This document shows, in pieces, positions 4,213-6,199 of a stretch of DNA of 6,199 nucleotides. Origin of the DNA: JAVBQU01 sp031548675 (GTDB lineage Bacteria; Bacteroidota; Bacteroidia; Bacteroidales; P3); assembly GCA_031548675.1 (NCBI GenBank), contig JAVBQU010000228.1:1-6199 (forward strand), given 5' to 3'. The notes beneath the pieces are model-generated. The model worked only from the letters and a program-made list of their open reading frames with translations, made no database searches and was not told the origin of the DNA. Each line of letters begins with the position of its first letter. Position 1 is the stretch's first letter. The translations under genes were made by a program, and so were the position numbers.

Positions 4213-6199
4213 ATGTTTTTGAATCTATATAAAAAATATGGAATAATATTGGCAGCACTACTTTTGAGTGCCATGCCGCTGTATTCCCAGTTTTATACAG
4301 GTTCCCAACAAACCTTTGGTAAAAACCGAGTACAGCATAAACCTTTCTATTGGAGTTTGCAGCGATACGATCGTTTTGAAACTTATTTCTATCCTTCCAG
4401 TAAAAATCTAGCCCAATATGCTGCCAACTATACCGGAAAATATTTAGAAGAATTTGAAAATTTCTTTGAGTATCAATTGGATGATAAAATTCAATTTATA
4501 GTTTTTGCTACTTATAGCGATCGCAAGCAAAGCAATATAGGTTTGGGAAACGAAGACAGCTACAATACAGGAGGTATAACCCAGATTATCGATAATAAGG
4601 TAATGCTTTATGGAACAGGAAATTATGTTGATTTAGAACAACAAATACGTTCCGGCGTAGCTCGTATTATAATCCAAAAAATGATTTATGGCACTTCCAT
4701 AACTACGCAAATAAAAAATAATACGATTTACAGCATTCCGAACTGGTATTTAGAAGGTTTGGCAAATTATTTCGGAAGCAATTGGTCGTTGGAACTTGAC
4801 AATCAACTGCGCGATTTGATAAGATCGGGAACTATTAAAGATTTCAGTACTTTACTTTATACGAATGAAACTCTAGCCGGACGGGCACTCTGGAAATACA
4901 TAGCTGATGTGTATGGAAAAGAATCCATACCTAAGATTATCTTCATGAATAAGTTACATTATGGAGCTGATGAAAGCTTAGAACATGTACTGGGTAAGCC
5001 TTATGCAGAAATCCTGAATCTGTTTTTAGAATACTATACCCATTTGTATAAGGAAGTAGGCTCGTATCCTTCTGGCAATGAATTTGTTATTAAACAACAA
5101 AAGCGTAAGAATCAGCTTTTGCAAGCTGTGCGGATAAGCCCAGACAATGAAAACCTGGCTTATGTAACCAATGAATTAGGTCGGGTAAAAGTACGGATTC
5201 AGAATGTGGCAACCCATAAATCGAAAACCATATACAAAAAAGGAATTAAATTTCCGGATCACATGGACCTATCTCAGCCCGTAATTGCATGGCATCCGAA
5301 TAGTGATATTCTGGCAATGGCTTTAGAAGATGGAAAAAATACGTTATTATGTCTATATACTATTTCTGAAAAACGTTGGGATAAATATCTTTTATCATAT
5401 TTTGATAAAGTATTGGATATGTCATACTCCGACAACGGACAGTACATTGTAATGTCCGCAGTGCAAAACGGACAATCTGATATTGTAGTTTACAGCGTAG
5501 CAGCCCACAGTCATTTTCAGGTAACCAACGATGCTTTCGACGATTTGAATCCGCGTTTTATTGATAAATCTCAAAAAATTATTTTCAGTTCAAACCGCAA
5601 TACCGAATCTACACGTCCTGATAAAAATCTTTATACACTATCTTCCAATCACGATATTTTTATTTACGACTTTGCAAAGAAAAATCCCCAGCTTTTCCGC
5701 TTAACCAATACGCCGAATATTGACGAAACTAATCCTGTGGAATATAAAAAAGGAGAATATGCATACTTAAGCAGCAGCAACGGTATTAAGAATCGTTGCT
5801 TATCAACTATAGACAGTACCATCAGTCAAGTAGATACAGCTATTCATTACCGCTATTTTGCCAATACTAAGGTTGCAAGCAACTATAGCACTAATATTTT
5901 ATGGCAGGATATGGATGCCGGAAGCCCTAATTATATTGAAACCTTGCTGAAAGACCGTAAGTATCACATTTATATCAATTCCAAATCAGACATAGAAAAT
6001 CAAGATAATATAGTACTGCAAACTACAACCTACGGAAGCCAATTGCTAAAGGGCGATGCAGCAGTCCCTGAAAACAAAGAGGCAGACACAGCCGTAATAT
6101 CTGCTTCTGTGCGCAAAAGGCGTTTGGTAAATGTTTATCTTCGGGATGAACCTAAACCACTAGAAAATGCAGGGATAGAAGGACTGCCCGTATCAAACA
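4213..6199 (+). CDS. Large exported TolB-like propeller protein with degenerate peptidase-MA-like region (partial)
   Basis: The reading frame is open from ATG 4213 to the window edge: 662 codons, with no stop or frameshift seen. A TAA directly before the ATG fixes the start. Residues 1-25 form a signal peptide (Lys7-Lys8, hydrophobic core 10-19, cleavage expected after LYS and before Gln26). FGKNRVQHKPFYW (35-47) matches the opening of Bacteroidota proteins often called TolB-like, as I recall them. Residues 50-280 resemble a peptidase-MA fold (FETYFYPSSKNLA, IPNWYLEGLANYFG at 175-188), but the place expected for the zinc motif HExxH reads IRSGVARII (145-153), so proteolysis is unlikely. From about 303 come TolB/PD40 propeller blades: AVRISPDNENLAYVT, VIAWHPNSDILAMA, MSYSDNGQYIVMSA, DDLNPRFIDKSQKIIFSSNR, DETNPVEYKKGEYAYLSSS. 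The visible end (about 610-660) is a polar linker. Relatives are about 1000 residues or more, often, I believe, with a C-terminal barrel; that part is outside the window. It probably acts in periplasm or outer membrane; its role is unknown. It begins 32 bp after the transporter stop. Confidence 0.83.
   Translation, partial: MFLNLYKKYGIILAALLLSAMPLYSQFYTGSQQTFGKNRVQHKPFYWSLQRYDRFETYFYPSSKNLAQYAANYTGKYLEEFENFFEYQLDDKIQFIVFATYSDRKQSNIGLGNEDSYNTGGITQIIDNKVMLYGTGNYVDLEQQIRSGVARIIIQKMIYGTSITTQIKNNTIYSIPNWYLEGLANYFGSNWSLELDNQLRDLIRSGTIKDFSTLLYTNETLAGRALWKYIADVYGKESIPKIIFMNKLHYGADESLEHVLGKPYAEILNLFLEYYTHLYKEVGSYPSGNEFVIKQQKRKNQLLQAVRISPDNENLAYVTNELGRVKVRIQNVATHKSKTIYKKGIKFPDHMDLSQPVIAWHPNSDILAMALEDGKNTLLCLYTISEKRWDKYLLSYFDKVLDMSYSDNGQYIVMSAVQNGQSDIVVYSVAAHSHFQVTNDAFDDLNPRFIDKSQKIIFSSNRNTESTRPDKNLYTLSSNHDIFIYDFAKKNPQLFRLTNTPNIDETNPVEYKKGEYAYLSSSNGIKNRCLSTIDSTISQVDTAIHYRYFANTKVASNYSTNILWQDMDAGSPNYIETLLKDRKYHIYINSKSDIENQDNIVLQTTTYGSQLLKGDAAVPENKEADTAVISASVRKRRLVNVYLRDEPKPLENAGIEGLPVSN

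Overview
The window looks like ordinary chromosomal DNA from a low-GC member of the Bacteroidota, probably Bacteroidales-like. The evidence is the PheS C-terminus, outer-membrane and TolB-like proteins of types I know mainly from this phylum, AT-rich spacers with almost no Shine-Dalgarno sequences, and several matches to the Bacteroidota promoter pattern (TTTG, about 19-20 bases, TAnnTTTG). I see no tRNA or rRNA gene, insertion sequence, CRISPR array, attachment site or phage gene.

Left part (1-1827). The last 46 codons of pheS on the + strand converge on, and overlap by 7 bp, a two-gene minus-strand unit. That unit is a LutA/YkgE-like CCG-domain iron-sulfur protein (1827-1117), then, 28 bp downstream, a YhcC-type (TIGR01212-like) radical SAM protein (1088-135). 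A TAnnTTTG box just upstream of the first gene probably drives both.

Middle part (1828-3385). A 344-bp divergent spacer holds the minus-strand promoter and one strong plus-strand promoter match. A 43-residue lipoprotein gene (2172-2303) follows, short enough for routine annotation to miss. Next is a 256-residue outer-membrane beta-barrel protein that starts at GTG (2437-3207), then a 178-bp spacer with another promoter box.

Right part (3386-6199). A short cation-diffusion-facilitator transporter carries an N-terminal heavy-metal-associated (HMA-like) domain (3386-4180). Only 32 bp later a large secreted protein begins. It has a degenerate peptidase-MA-like region and a TolB/PD40 beta-propeller, and it runs off the window after 662 residues.

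The plus-strand genes from 2172 onward share an envelope theme: lipoprotein, outer-membrane barrel, inner-membrane metal transporter, exported propeller protein. Nothing in the sequence proves that they form one system. No clearly new multi-gene system is visible. The main points of interest are variant metal-site residues in two recognisable families, the tiny lipoprotein, and an apparently orphan LutA-like protein paired with a radical SAM enzyme of unknown reaction.
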